Assembly: GCA_002371025.1 (NCBI GenBank)
Contig: DFFQ01000102.1
Span: 1 to 17,144, forward strand
Length of the DNA stretch: 17,144 nucleotides
Origin: Lachnospiraceae bacterium UBA3772
GTDB taxonomy: Bacteria > Bacillota > Clostridia > Lachnospirales > Lachnospiraceae
Reading direction: 5' to 3'
Below the pieces are notes generated by a model. The model was given only the letters and a program-made list of their open reading frames with translations, had not been told where the DNA came from and made no database searches. Each line of letters begins with the position of its first letter. The stretch's first letter is position 1. A program made the position numbers and the translations under genes. Of this stretch, positions 6,623 through 14,560 are shown in pieces.

Positions 6623-9600
6623 TTACCTATCCAATTCTATTGTAAATCGCTTTATTCCACCAGAGAATTTATAATCTCCTACCCAGAGGTATTTGCCATC
6701 ATAATTTAAATAATGGGCATTAAAGAACGTATCACTGGACTGAATTGACTTTGCATCATAGGCCATATCAAAGAATTCATTTGTTGGATCTGACAGCAAT
6801 ACATCATAACCATCATACATAGAGGAACCAAGTCCAAGAACAGCTATAGATTTTTTCTCCTGCTCCTGTATTTCAGATACTGCATCATCTATGGAATTCC
6901 ATATTATAACTCTTCCAAATCCTCCATCACTAAGCACAACTTTTCCAGTTTTTGTAACTAATGCGTCTGCCACACCATTAAATGATCTGTATACCTCCTC
7001 ATATCTTCTTTCACCATTATCTAATCCCACTACCATCTTAACTTGGGCGCCTTCAATTACATTTGCGTTATTGTAGGCTGTATCATTTAAAATATCAGCT
7101 ACATTTACTATTGTGGCTGTATCTGTACTAGAGGCCATAGCAATGTATGTATTTCCATCATCACACTTCGTTACATGAATTGAAGGGCTGTCGTAACTAA
7201 TCACTCTTTCAGATGGAGCCTTAAATGTAAGCTTTAATATTTTAACTGGCTCATCTCCATCTTTAGGTATACCCTGATAAATATAAAGCTCATCGTGCTG
7301 AACAAGATATAAATACCCATCACAATAGTCAATTGATTTAATATAATTAAACTCTCTATTTCCTATTTTTTTATTAAGATATATATCCGGATACTCTCCT
7401 TCAAATACATCCTCAATATTTTCCCAATAATAAAGTCTTCCTCTTTCAGCTATAACAAGGCCTGTTTTATTATTCTTATTAATTAGTGCTGCATCTTCCA
7501 CAGGTCTTGTAAAAGTTATTCTCATATCTGGTTTTGCATCATTTTCATTTGGAATCTTCTTCCAAAGACAAACCACTCCATTATAGTCATCTATTGCAAG
7601 CATTCTTTCCCCATCTGAAACAACGATACAGTTCTGATATTTGTACATTACATCTGCTGTCTTTACATAAGGATTTTCAGCACCAATACAGATATCAGGC
7701 ACATCTATACAATGCTTTTCTATAACGCCTATATCCCTTCTATTCCAATAATAAGCCCCATTATAGACAAATGTATCTCCGTCAATTTCTTCTAGTTCAG
7801 ATATATTAATATCTGCAGGTTCATCAGGGAACTGATTTGCAGCAAAGCCAACTACCTTTCCTGCATTTATGCCTACTGAAAATAGATTACCTTTTTCATC
7901 CTGAACAAGAGAACATATGTCTCCTCCCAGGAAATAATAATAGTCATCTGCATCTATCTGACTTCCGCCTATATAATAATCCGGCCTGTCACTGGCGTTA
8001 TCAATTTTTCCATCTTTCCAGACAGTTATTGCTCCTGCCTCATGAAGAAGAAGAGTTCCTTTAGGAATAACCTTACCGTCTTTTGTTGTCATATCATACT
8101 TTAAATAAAGTCCAGATGGCTGTCCTGAATTTCCGTCCCAATATGTAAAATCTCCCGGATTTTCAGCAAATTGGAAAAGAACTTTTGAGTCATCATTTTT
8201 GCTTCTAATTTCCTCATAGGATATATTTTCATAATCATTAAAGACTCTTAAAGCTGTCATATTAGCCCCGTCAGACTGAACTATATTATGATCTCCTATA
8301 AGAAGAATATTATCCTTACAGGTTATAGTACGTGGAGTACCTCCTGTCTTAATAACTTTATCTGGAAATTTATCCTCTCTTGTTGGAAATCCCTTATCCC
8401 ATATAAGAACATATCCATTCTGAGTTGATGTACATATAAGTTTTCCTTCCTCTGTCCATAAATCCCAAGGCCAGGCAATTCTTGATTCATTGGAATTTAT
8501 AAATGCAGCTTCTTCTCCATAGTTGTAGTCTGTATGGTCAATCATCTGCATAATAGAGAAATCTGCAGGAGTACCATTTGCCCCTTCATCTGGAAGATCT
8601 TCCCATACAAGAATTCTGTCATTCTTTGCGTCTGCCACAAAGATTTTAACTTTTTCATCTTTAGTAACAGTAGCTGCAACTCCCACAGGCCAGTTAAGAC
8701 TTCCCAGGTCATATCCCGCCTTTGAAGACTCCGCATCTTTTTGTCCTAAGACACAATAAATATATTTTGAAACATCTGCCCCATTGAATAATCTGTCTTC
8801 TGGCACCTTAAATATTATTACTCTGTTAGACCATGTGTCTGACAGGAAATAATAATTAAATCCGTCCAAACAAACTGAATCCATATCTCCCGGATGCTCA
8901 TAATAAGTATCACTGCATTTTTCCATACCGGAAGAAAGAAGTGTAAGATCTAAAGCCATTCCATCTTTTAATTCACGATACTCTGGATTTTCTGCAGCTA
9001 TATATGAATTATTCTCTATAAAATCTGTTTTATAAAGACTTGAAAATGATTCAACATATACAGATACTGATTTATAGTAAATTCCATTTACAGAATTAAA
9101 TCCCACTCTGATATCGCACCTTCCGCCTTCTCCTGGAACTGCGTATATTACGCCCTCTTTATCAACCTTTGCAATTGTTTCATCAGAAGAACTCCAGCTA
9201 TATTCTACTTCTGTTCCCTTTACTAAAACATCCAGATCAAAATATTCCCCTGGTTCAAGGCGTACTCCCATTCGGGAGAATTCAAAATCAATAACATTTA
9301 CAGTACATTTATACTGCTTTCCTTCATAAGTCGCTGTTATTTCACAACTTCCCGGTTGATTGCCAAATACTTCACCGTTTCCAACTCCAGCTATATTATT
9401 ATTTGAAGAACTCCAGCTAACTTTATTTTTATCTGCTTCTTTTAAATCCAGCTGATATTTTTCTCCAGCTCCAAGAAATATATTTTTCTGATTAAGTTCA
9501 TATGTCTTATCCTCTTTAATTTCTTCTTTTAGGGCACCACTGGAATCAAATAAATATTTCTTTCCATCTATTGTTTGTCTTCCAGTTACCATGGCTCCAG

Positions 9601-10048
9601 AGGAATCCATATAATATTTTTTTCCTCCTGAATTAACCCAACCGGTTACCATAGCTCCAGAAGAATTCATATAGTACCATTTTCCGCCCGATTTTACCCA
9701 GCCAGTTGCCATAGCACCACTGGAATTCATATAATACCATTTACCGCCTGATTTTACCCAGCCTGTAGCCATAGCTCCAGAAGGATTCAAATAATACCAT
9801 TTTCCACTAACCTTGATCCAGCCGGTCTCCATATAACCCTTGGAATTAAAATGATACCATTTTCCACCAATACTAGCCCACTTACTTGCAGGATAAGATC
9901 CATCCTGATAACAATACCACCAACCGGTAGCATTATGTTTCCACCCCGCAGTGGCTGCATCAACTTGCCCATATCCACTTTTAAAACGAACTGAAAAAAT
10001 GAGAAAAAGCGCAAGAAAAAAAGCTAAAAACCTTTTTGTTTTTACCAT
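6623..10048 (-). CDS. Secreted surface protein: choline-binding-type repeats, two Ig-like domains, probable beta-propeller
   Basis: A 1141-aa protein. The start is the ATG placed 4 bases after GGGAGGTG; the longer frame from 10066 runs through that ribosome-binding site. Residues 1-34 are a signal peptide (basic MVKTKR, hydrophobic core, cleavage probably near AATA). Residues 35-175 hold about seven 20-residue GW-x-x-x-GGKWYY-type repeats of the kind that bind choline on teichoic acids or glucan. Residues ~181-255 and ~256-337 look like two bacterial Ig-like (Big_2) domains, each with WSSS and a following hydrophobic strand. The remaining ~800 residues contain recurring motifs such as FLSDTWSNRVIIF, IFVADAKNDRILVW and VVLSDGGFGRVIIW, which suggests blades of an NHL/YVTN-like beta-propeller. 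No catalytic motif or sortase signal is seen. Likely role: wall-attached binding or adhesion; the ligand is unknown. Confidence 0.85.
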   Translation of the reverse strand: MVKTKRFLAFFLALFLIFSVRFKSGYGQVDAATAGWKHNATGWWYCYQDGSYPASKWASIGGKWYHFNSKGYMETGWIKVSGKWYYLNPSGAMATGWVKSGGKWYYMNSSGAMATGWVKSGGKWYYMNSSGAMVTGWVNSGGKKYYMDSSGAMVTGRQTIDGKKYLFDSSGALKEEIKEDKTYELNQKNIFLGAGEKYQLDLKEADKNKVSWSSSNNNIAGVGNGEVFGNQPGSCEITATYEGKQYKCTVNVIDFEFSRMGVRLEPGEYFDLDVLVKGTEVEYSWSSSDETIAKVDKEGVIYAVPGEGGRCDIRVGFNSVNGIYYKSVSVYVESFSSLYKTDFIENNSYIAAENPEYRELKDGMALDLTLLSSGMEKCSDTYYEHPGDMDSVCLDGFNYYFLSDTWSNRVIIFKVPEDRLFNGADVSKYIYCVLGQKDAESSKAGYDLGSLNWPVGVAATVTKDEKVKIFVADAKNDRILVWEDLPDEGANGTPADFSIMQMIDHTDYNYGEEAAFINSNESRIAWPWDLWTEEGKLICTSTQNGYVLIWDKGFPTREDKFPDKVIKTGGTPRTITCKDNILLIGDHNIVQSDGANMTALRVFNDYENISYEEIRSKNDDSKVLFQFAENPGDFTYWDGNSGQPSGLYLKYDMTTKDGKVIPKGTLLLHEAGAITVWKDGKIDNASDRPDYYIGGSQIDADDYYYFLGGDICSLVQDEKGNLFSVGINAGKVVGFAANQFPDEPADINISELEEIDGDTFVYNGAYYWNRRDIGVIEKHCIDVPDICIGAENPYVKTADVMYKYQNCIVVSDGERMLAIDDYNGVVCLWKKIPNENDAKPDMRITFTRPVEDAALINKNNKTGLVIAERGRLYYWENIEDVFEGEYPDIYLNKKIGNREFNYIKSIDYCDGYLYLVQHDELYIYQGIPKDGDEPVKILKLTFKAPSERVISYDSPSIHVTKCDDGNTYIAMASSTDTATIVNVADILNDTAYNNANVIEGAQVKMVVGLDNGERRYEEVYRSFNGVADALVTKTGKVVLSDGGFGRVIIWNSIDDAVSEIQEQEKKSIAVLGLGSSMYDGYDVLLSDPTNEFFDMAYDAKSIQSSDTFFNAHYLNYDGKYLWVGDYKFSGGIKRFTIELDR
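9524..9946 (-). repeat. Tandem 60-bp repeats coding for the wall-binding module
   Basis: The coding sequence has a strict 60-bp (20-residue) period. The units covering roughly 9629-9808 are almost identical at both DNA and protein level (GGKWYYMNSSGAMATGWVKS), while the outer units have diverged. This is a pattern of recent unit duplication; the copy number could vary between strains. Confidence 0.85.
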
Positions 10049-10114
10049 AAAACACCTCCCTGACATTATAATTTTAACTACTTCTTTTCTACTTACCCCT
10101 AAATAGAATTTTTT

Positions 10115-10141
10115 CTTCCTGCAGATATTTCCCGCAAGAAG
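10115..10141 (-). other. 5' leader hairpin of the surface protein mRNA
   Basis: CTTCTTGC (10141-10134) pairs with GCAGGAAG (10122-10115) with one G-U pair and an 11-base loop, about 8 bases after the predicted transcription start. It may stabilise the 5' end or be bound by a regulator. It does not match a riboswitch class I recognise. Confidence 0.45.
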
Positions 10142-10155
10142 TCCTACATATATAA

Positions 10156-10184
10156 ATTATAAAATACAGGATTTTATTACTCAA
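10156..10184 (-). promoter_or_regulatory. Promoter of the surface protein gene
   Basis: TTGAGT (10179-10184), a 17-base spacer and a perfect TATAAT (10156-10161) on the minus strand, about 110 bases before the start codon. Confidence 0.7.
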
Positions 10185-10211
10185 ATGAAGGAATTGTGAA
10201 ATGGTTTTAAA

Positions 10212-10252
10212 CAAAGAAAATCGGGATCCCCTCTAGAAAGGTTTCCCGATTT
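10212..10252 (-). terminator. Terminator after tRNA-Arg
   Basis: AAATCGGGA and TCCCGATTT (10218-10226 and 10244-10252) form a 9-bp perfect stem that can extend by CC/GG pairs. On the minus strand it is followed by the U-rich TCTTTGTTT. It starts 8 bases past the tRNA. Confidence 0.75.
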
Positions 10253-10259
10253 AACAGTG

Positions 10260-10333
10260 TGCGTGTTAGAGGATTCGAACCCCCGGCCTTTTGATCCGTA
10301 GTCAAACGCTCTATCCAGCTGAGCTAAACACGC
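10260..10333 (-). tRNA. tRNA-Arg (anticodon ACG)
   Basis: The minus strand gives a complete 74-base cloverleaf: acceptor GCGTGTT/AACACGC, D-arm with AGCTCAGCTGGATAGAGC, anticodon stem TTTGA/TCAAA around CTACGGA (anticodon ACG, decoding CGU/CGC/CGA after A-to-I editing), a T-loop TTCGAAT, and discriminator A. CCA is not encoded. Confidence 0.97.
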
Positions 10334-10368
10334 AAAATATATATGAAGTCGCATCAGCAACAAAAGAT

Positions 10369-10398
10369 ATTATATACTTACAATGTATTCTATGTCAA
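10369..10398 (-). promoter_or_regulatory. Promoter of tRNA-Arg inside the PPTase 3' end
   Basis: TTGACA (10393-10398), an 18-base spacer and TATAAT (10369-10374). The -35 lies in the last codons of the phosphopantetheinyl transferase gene and the -10 overlaps its stop codon. The start would fall about 28 bases before the tRNA. Confidence 0.7.
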
Positions 10399-11023
10399 GA
10401 GAAAAATTATCTTTTTTTGAAGCAATTGCAATAATATATTCTTCTTTATAGCTGTTTTCATTCATAAGATATATATATCCATTATTATCCTTTACTTTGC
10501 AGCTGTCTGTAGTCACTTCAAATGACTTTAACGGAATGCTTATCCCTGTACCATTCAGCTTAAGATATGCCTCTTTCATAGTCCAGATCTTTCTAAATAC
10601 TATCTGTTTCTCATCTTCAGGCGCATCCTCAACTGCACTTCTTTCTTTATCTGTAAACAGTCGTCTTGTAACAGCATAATTTTTATCATCCTTTGTTTCT
10701 ATGTCAACACCGCACTCACTATCATCTGTGACCACAACACAGTAATTACCTGAATGGGCTATATTAAAGAAACAGTTTTCAAATCCTTTAAGATATGGCT
10801 TTCCCATTTCATTATATCTGATCTTTATATCATCCTTACTGATACCAAAGGATTTTTTTAAAGCTCTCTGTACTAAAAGACCTGCACCGGCTGAAGTAAG
10901 GATTGCATCTTCCACCTTAAGTTTATCGAGCTTTTCTTTTCTCCAGTCACAGAGCATTTCCCTTACAGCCTTAATCTTTTCGCCAATATAAATCTTATCA
11001 ACTTTATAAATATATACTTTCAT
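10370..11023 (-). CDS. 4'-phosphopantetheinyl transferase, Sfp type
   Basis: A 217-aa enzyme that moves the phosphopantetheine arm of CoA onto a serine of carrier proteins, making them active. Family motifs are in the proper order: GKPYL (74-78), FNIAHSG (86-92), GVDIE (105-109) and WTMKEAYLKLNGTGI (147-161). The Mg-binding residues D107, E109 and E151 and the catalytic-region K150 and K154 are present. The length matches the two-lobed Sfp group rather than the short AcpS group. The start follows AAGGGGAT at 8 bases. The free-standing ACP gene 1.2 kb upstream, on the same strand and separated only by the BtrH-like gene and a terminator, is its probable substrate. There is no terminator of its own; the tRNA-Arg promoter overlaps its end. 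Confidence 0.92.
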   Translation of the reverse strand: MKVYIYKVDKIYIGEKIKAVREMLCDWRKEKLDKLKVEDAILTSAGAGLLVQRALKKSFGISKDDIKIRYNEMGKPYLKGFENCFFNIAHSGNYCVVVTDDSECGVDIETKDDKNYAVTRRLFTDKERSAVEDAPEDEKQIVFRKIWTMKEAYLKLNGTGISIPLKSFEVTTDSCKVKDNNGYIYLMNENSYKEEYIIAIASKKDNFSLDIEYIVSI

Positions 11024-11051
11024 TAAAATATCCCCTTAATATCAATAAGAT

Positions 11052-11079
11052 TTTATCACAGCGCTTAAGATAGTTGTAA
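11052..11079 (-). promoter_or_regulatory. Possible promoter of the PPTase gene
   Basis: TTACAA (11074-11079), a 16-base spacer and GATAAA (11052-11057), with a TGT just before the -10. It is a moderate match, but well placed between the upstream terminator and the gene. Confidence 0.4.
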
Positions 11080-11091
11080 CTTTATTTTTTG

Positions 11092-11128
11092 AAAAAGCCG
11101 GGAAATCGTTATCACTCGACCTCCCGGC
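11092..11128 (-). terminator. Terminator of the ACP/BtrH-like operon
   Basis: GCCGGGA and TCCCGGC (11097-11103 and 11122-11128) pair perfectly around an 18-base loop and are followed on the minus strand by TTTTTC. It lies about 43 bases past the BtrH-like stop codon. Confidence 0.85.
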
Positions 11129-11170
11129 AACCCGCTTTAATACAAATACTTTTAAGCATGTCTAGCTTTA

Positions 11171-12232
11171 TTATTTTCTCTTCTCAAGTCTGGAAAGCAC
11201 TTCAAGCAGAACACTCGCTTCCTTTTCTCTCGCTATTCCAAAATACATTTTAAATCTGGAAGCATCTTCCATATTCTCTGTAATTGAGATCTTGATAAGA
11301 AGATTTCTTGCAGTAAGCATGTTTTTAACTACAAGGCTGTAGTTATCCAGCAGCTCCGCATCATAGGCGATGTAGCCTCTTTCCATAAGATATTTTATTC
11401 TCTCATACATAAGTTTTTTATGATCATAGAGAACATGAATCGCTCTTATGTCAAAATCAGGCTCTTCCATATTAACCTGTTCCATAAGCCTGTCATAGAC
11501 CGCATCTAAAACGCTTATACCATAAGTTGTATTATCATGAACGTTTCTTAACATCCTATATTTTTTCTTTGTATTTACCGAATTCAGATATTCAAAAATA
11601 CTCTCTTTGATGAATTCGATATCTACTTCATACACAGGATTTTCTGTATTCTTAAAGATAACATAAAGCCCTCTGTGACCCATATAGTCATCTCTGAACA
11701 TATGATCTTCATCTGGTGAAATGGCTTCATAACCTTTTCTTAATTCATCAAAAGAAACGGTATTGTGAGAATATCTCTCCTTAAATGTAAAATCACCTGT
11801 ATAAAAATATTTCTTATCCCTGTTATATCCATAAATAAATAATTCATGAGGAAACTTATAATCTACGCTATAATCACTTAGAATCTTTGCTTCATCAAAA
11901 ACACCATAAACATAACCACCCAGATCAAGTGTCTTAATGATAAAATCTACTATATCCCCACAATAGCACTCTATCTGGGATTTAGTCATAAGTGAAGTTA
12001 CCAGATACGGACAAGCCTTTAAAGAACTTGTACCGGGGATCATATCTGCAAAGAGGATCTCATCCCCTGTAAATATCTCTTCAACTTTAAAACTTCTTAA
12101 CTGAATATAATTACTGTATATCCACTTTTTTGCATTATCATCCTCTGAAAGGATTGAGAATAATGTTGCATGCCACTGCCATGAGGTAATAAGTGGATTC
12201 CTTGTTACCGGCAAACGCATCTTATCTTCCAT
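11171..12232 (-). CDS. BtrH-like N-terminal domain protein, partner of the adjacent ACP
   Basis: A 353-aa soluble protein. The N-terminal ~170 residues look like the BtrH_N fold: an early Pro-rich/W-x-H segment (LITSWQWHATLFSIL, residues 14-28), the GYNRDKKYFYTGDF segment (near 135-148), and VSFDELRKGYEAI (near 159-171), which matches the usual SFEEL-x-x-AY element. In butirosin synthesis BtrH moves an acyl group from the carrier BtrI to an amine, so an ACP right next to it is meaningful. The Cys usually found in the N-terminal HC-type motif is absent here (WHAT instead), so acyl transfer by a Cys is doubtful or the family is only distantly related. The C-terminal half is helical and unrecognised. 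The start (GGAGGG, 7 bases) lies inside the ACP gene with an 11-base overlap, indicating coupled translation. Confidence 0.65.
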   Translation of the reverse strand: MEDKMRLPVTRNPLITSWQWHATLFSILSEDDNAKKWIYSNYIQLRSFKVEEIFTGDEILFADMIPGTSSLKACPYLVTSLMTKSQIECYCGDIVDFIIKTLDLGGYVYGVFDEAKILSDYSVDYKFPHELFIYGYNRDKKYFYTGDFTFKERYSHNTVSFDELRKGYEAISPDEDHMFRDDYMGHRGLYVIFKNTENPVYEVDIEFIKESIFEYLNSVNTKKKYRMLRNVHDNTTYGISVLDAVYDRLMEQVNMEEPDFDIRAIHVLYDHKKLMYERIKYLMERGYIAYDAELLDNYSLVVKNMLTARNLLIKISITENMEDASRFKMYFGIAREKEASVLLEVLSRLEKRK

Positions 12233-12515
12233 ACTCTATCCCTCCAATAACTCTTTTCTCTCCTGCCTGTTCTTCCAACTTATTGCCCACTCTCTCGATC
12301 AGATCATCAAATGTTCTATAATCGGAAATATCTAACTCATAATCCGAAAACTTCACCTTAAACATATTCTCGCAGGAAACAATAAGTTTAATGATTGAGA
12401 TAGAATTGACACCATATTCAGTTATTAAATCCTTTGTGGTATCAACATTTTTAATTTCCGGAAGTGCCTCATTTATAAGACTTATCACCGCTTCCTGAAT
12501 CTTCGTCATCCCCAT
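12222..12515 (-). CDS. Acyl/peptidyl carrier protein (free-standing)
   Basis: A 97-aa PP-binding protein. The phosphopantetheine site is the serine in EYGVNSISIIKLI (S38); the usual Asp before it is Asn, as in several aminoacyl or non-fatty-acid carriers. The hydrophobic pattern of four helices is preserved and a ~15-residue tail follows. The start is the ATG 6 bases after AGGGGG; an in-frame ATG at 12533 precedes that ribosome-binding site and is less likely. It is unlike fatty-acid AcpP, which is more acidic and normally sits beside fab genes. With the overlapping BtrH-like gene and the nearby Sfp-type transferase, it probably carries an acyl or aminoacyl intermediate of a small specialised pathway; no loading (adenylation) enzyme is in the window. 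Confidence 0.85.
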   Translation of the reverse strand: MGMTKIQEAVISLINEALPEIKNVDTTKDLITEYGVNSISIIKLIVSCENMFKVKFSDYELDISDYRTFDDLIERVGNKLEEQAGEKRVIGGIEYGR

Positions 12516-12613
12516 CTTTAACCCCCTCTCCAATGGTTATTTTATACAAAACAACTACTGATTCAAATGCAAATCTAGTAACATTTTACTATTTTTTTTC
12601 TTTAAAATCAACT

Positions 12614-12646
12614 AAAAAAGAGACCTGTCGTTAACCGACAGGTCTC
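12614..12646 (-). terminator. Terminator of the ribosomal protein operon
   Basis: An 11-bp perfect stem (GAGACCTGTCG, 12620-12630 with 12636-12646), a 5-base loop and a TTTTTT tract on the minus strand, 22 bases past the rplA stop. It separates rplA from the ACP gene. Confidence 0.93.
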
Positions 12647-12668
12647 AAATATTTTATAAAATGCTATA

Positions 12669-13385
12669 TTACTCTTCAGTTGAAACAGCAACATCCATAA
12701 ACTTCTGTGGATTAAGCTTGATTCCAGGGCCCATTGTTGAAGTGATTGTTACACTTCTTAAATACTGACCCTTAGCTGCTGCTGGTCTAGCTTTAACTAC
12801 AGCATCTAATAAGGCTTTAAAGTTGTCCGCGATCTTAGCTTCTTCGAATGAAGCCTTTCCTACTGGCACGTGGATAATGTTTGCCTTGTCAAGTCTGTAT
12901 TCGATCTTACCGGCTTTAACGTCAGCGATTGCCTTAGCAACGTCCATTGTAACTGTACCAGCCTTAGGATTTGGCATTAATCCCTTAGGTCCGAGTACAC
13001 GTCCTAAACGTCCTACAACACCCATCATATCAGGTGTAGCAATAACAACGTCGAAGTCTAACCAACCTTCGTTCTGGATCTTTGGAACGAGCTCATCGCC
13101 ACCAGCGTAATCTGCGCCTGCAGCAAGTGCTTCGTCAACCTTGTTACCCTTAGCAAATACGAGAACCTTAACAGTCTTACCTGTACCGTGAGGAAGAACT
13201 ACGGCACCACGTACCTGCTGATCAGCATGACGTCCATCAACACCGAGCTTTAAGTGAGCTTCAACTGTCTCATCGAACTTTGCGCTGGCTACTTTCTTGA
13301 TAACTGAAACAGCCTCATCAAGGTCATATAACTTATTCTTTTCTACGAGCTTTGCAGCTTCGATATATCTCTTACCTTTTTTCAT
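12669..13385 (-). CDS. rplA: 50S ribosomal protein L1
   Basis: A 238-aa protein that binds the 23S rRNA L1 stalk, helps release E-site tRNA, and represses its own operon by binding mRNA. The sequence is typical throughout: [16 protein letters not shown] at the N-terminus, the [18 protein letters not shown] region, the [14 protein letters not shown] signature and the C-terminal [12 protein letters not shown]. It is slightly longer than the usual ~230 residues. The start follows AGGAGG at 8 bases. It is the last gene of the operon here; rplJ and rplL, its usual followers, are absent and a terminator comes next. An L1-binding-like element precedes its ribosome-binding site. Confidence 0.98.
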   Translation of the reverse strand: MKKGKRYIEAAKLVEKNKLYDLDEAVSVIKKVASAKFDETVEAHLKLGVDGRHADQQVRGAVVLPHGTGKTVKVLVFAKGNKVDEALAAGADYAGGDELVPKIQNEGWLDFDVVIATPDMMGVVGRLGRVLGPKGLMPNPKAGTVTMDVAKAIADVKAGKIEYRLDKANIIHVPVGKASFEEAKIADNFKALLDAVVKARPAAAKGQYLRSVTITSTMGPGIKLNPQKFMDVAVSTEE

Positions 13386-13399
13386 TAAATAAACCTCCT

Positions 13400-13431
13400 G
13401 TGGTATTATCGGAGGAGCGACCTCCTTCCAC
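13400..13431 (-). promoter_or_regulatory. Probable L1-binding mRNA element before rplA
   Basis: A 32-nt element on the minus strand: GTGGAA, stem GGAGG/CCTCC with loop TCGCT, then GATAATACCAC. Its last four bases pair with the first four, giving two helices with an asymmetric internal loop. It has the same layout and flanks as the element before rplK, but a different stem sequence with both sides changed. The flanks resemble the 23S rRNA L1 site (GUGGGAGG and AAUACCAC). It ends next to the AGGAGG of rplA, so bound L1 would block initiation. Confidence 0.75.
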
Positions 13432-13456
13432 CTAATTAATTATTAATCACTGTGAA

Positions 13457-13882
13457 TTATTCTACTACTTCAACGCCCATTGAACGTGCTGTACCTGCGA
13501 TCATGCTCATAGCAGCCTCGAGGCTTGCAGCGTTAAGGTCTGGGAGCTTTGTCTTAGCAATCTCTTCAACCTGAGCCTTTGTAATCTTTCCAGCTTTCTT
13601 TCTGTTAGGTTCACCTGAAGCCTTTGAAAGCTTAGCAGCCTTCTTGATAAGAACTGCAGCTGGAGGAGTCTTTGTGATGAAGCTAAAGCTTCTATCAGCA
13701 TAAACAGTGATAACTACTGGGATGATCATATCACCCTGATCAGCTGTCTTTGCATTGAACTGCTTTGTGAATTCTACGATATTAACACCGTGCTGACCAA
13801 GTGCTGGTCCAACAGGTGGTGCAGGAGTTGCCTTACCTGCAGGTATCTGTAATTTAATGTATCCTGTTACTTTCTTCGCCAT
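13457..13882 (-). CDS. rplK: 50S ribosomal protein L11
   Basis: A 141-aa protein, exactly the usual length, starting [18 protein letters not shown] at the ATG 8 bases after TAGGAGGT; the frame is open further upstream, but that part covers the regulatory element. L11 forms the GTPase-associated centre with 23S rRNA and the L10 stalk. The N-terminal [19 protein letters not shown] and the C-terminal [11 protein letters not shown] motif are diagnostic. It lies between nusG and rplA, and its expression is expected to be under L1 control through the element just upstream. Confidence 0.98.
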   Translation of the reverse strand: MAKKVTGYIKLQIPAGKATPAPPVGPALGQHGVNIVEFTKQFNAKTADQGDMIIPVVITVYADRSFSFITKTPPAAVLIKKAAKLSKASGEPNRKKAGKITKAQVEEIAKTKLPDLNAASLEAAMSMIAGTARSMGVEVVE

Positions 13883-13901
13883 CTTAGCGTACCTCCTAAA
13901 A

Positions 13902-13933
13902 GTGGTATTAACGGGTTCTTCTAACCCTTCCAC
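13902..13933 (-). promoter_or_regulatory. Probable L1-binding mRNA element before rplK
   Basis: A 32-nt element on the minus strand: GTGGAA, stem GGGTT/AACCC with loop AGAAG, then GTTAATACCAC, with GTGG/CCAC as the outer helix. It sits between the nusG stop and the rplK ribosome-binding site. The match to the rplA element in length, flanks and fold, with compensatory stem changes, supports a conserved RNA structure. Confidence 0.8.
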
Positions 13934-13939
13934 AAATTG

Positions 13940-14545
13940 TTACAATTTCTCAATATCACCTAAGCCGATTTCAACATCTGTTGAACGACCGAAGATATCA
14001 ATATCGATTGTTACTGTCTGCTTAGTAGCATTAATTGACTTGATAACACCGATTGTGTCTGCCCATGCACCTGCGATTACTTTGATAGAATCGCCAATCT
14101 CAACGTCGATCTCGATATCGTCTGACTTAACGCCAAGCTTCCTCATCTCTTCATCGCTGAGAGGTACAGGTTCTGATCCAGGTCCAACAAATCCTGTTAC
14201 ACCACGAGTATTTCTTACAACGTACCATGTAACATCATTCTTGATCATGTGAACAAGAACATAACCTGGGAAAATTTTTCTTGAAACGACCCTCTTAGTG
14301 CCGTTCTTCATTTCGGTAACGTCCTGAACAGGAACCATAACTTCGAACATCTGGTCCTGAAGTTTACGATTCTCAATAGTCTTCTCGATATCAGTCTTTA
14401 CTTTGTTCTCGTATCCTGAGTATGTATGGACTACATACCAATGTGGTTCATTATCCCCACCCTGCTTGATATTTTTTGATACAGGGGCCTCTGATGCATT
14501 GATGTTTTCAATGTTTGTTACATTTTCAATTCTATCTTCTGCCAT
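13940..14545 (-). CDS. nusG: Transcription termination/antitermination factor NusG
   Basis: A 201-aa protein that binds RNA polymerase and modulates pausing, and that links transcription with S10. The first ~34 residues form a variable acidic extension common in Clostridia. The NGN domain follows (WYVVHTYSGYENKV, residues 36-49; SRKIFPGYVLVHM near 88-100; TRGVTGFVGP near 113-122) and then the KOW domain (IGDSIKVIAGAWADTIG near 150-166; IFGRSTDVEI near 184-193). The start lies 7 bases after GGGAG. It is in the conserved secE-nusG-rplK order. Confidence 0.97.
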   Translation of the reverse strand: MAEDRIENVTNIENINASEAPVSKNIKQGGDNEPHWYVVHTYSGYENKVKTDIEKTIENRKLQDQMFEVMVPVQDVTEMKNGTKRVVSRKIFPGYVLVHMIKNDVTWYVVRNTRGVTGFVGPGSEPVPLSDEEMRKLGVKSDDIEIDVEIGDSIKVIAGAWADTIGVIKSINATKQTVTIDIDIFGRSTDVEIGLGDIEKL

Positions 14546-14560
14546 CTTTACACTCCCTAA

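Noticed and set aside
9524..9946. Regular 60-bp repeats as a possible CRISPR array or noncoding satellite
   Set aside because: Period is exactly 20 codons in frame and encodes the GGKWYY wall-binding motif; no unique spacers.
10115..10141. Surface protein leader as a known riboswitch such as cyclic di-GMP
   Set aside because: Only one short hairpin; none of the conserved core bases of riboswitch classes I know.
13507..13701. 64-codon minus-strand Leu/Arg-rich frame within rplK
   Set aside because: Out-of-frame shadow of L11, low-complexity composition.
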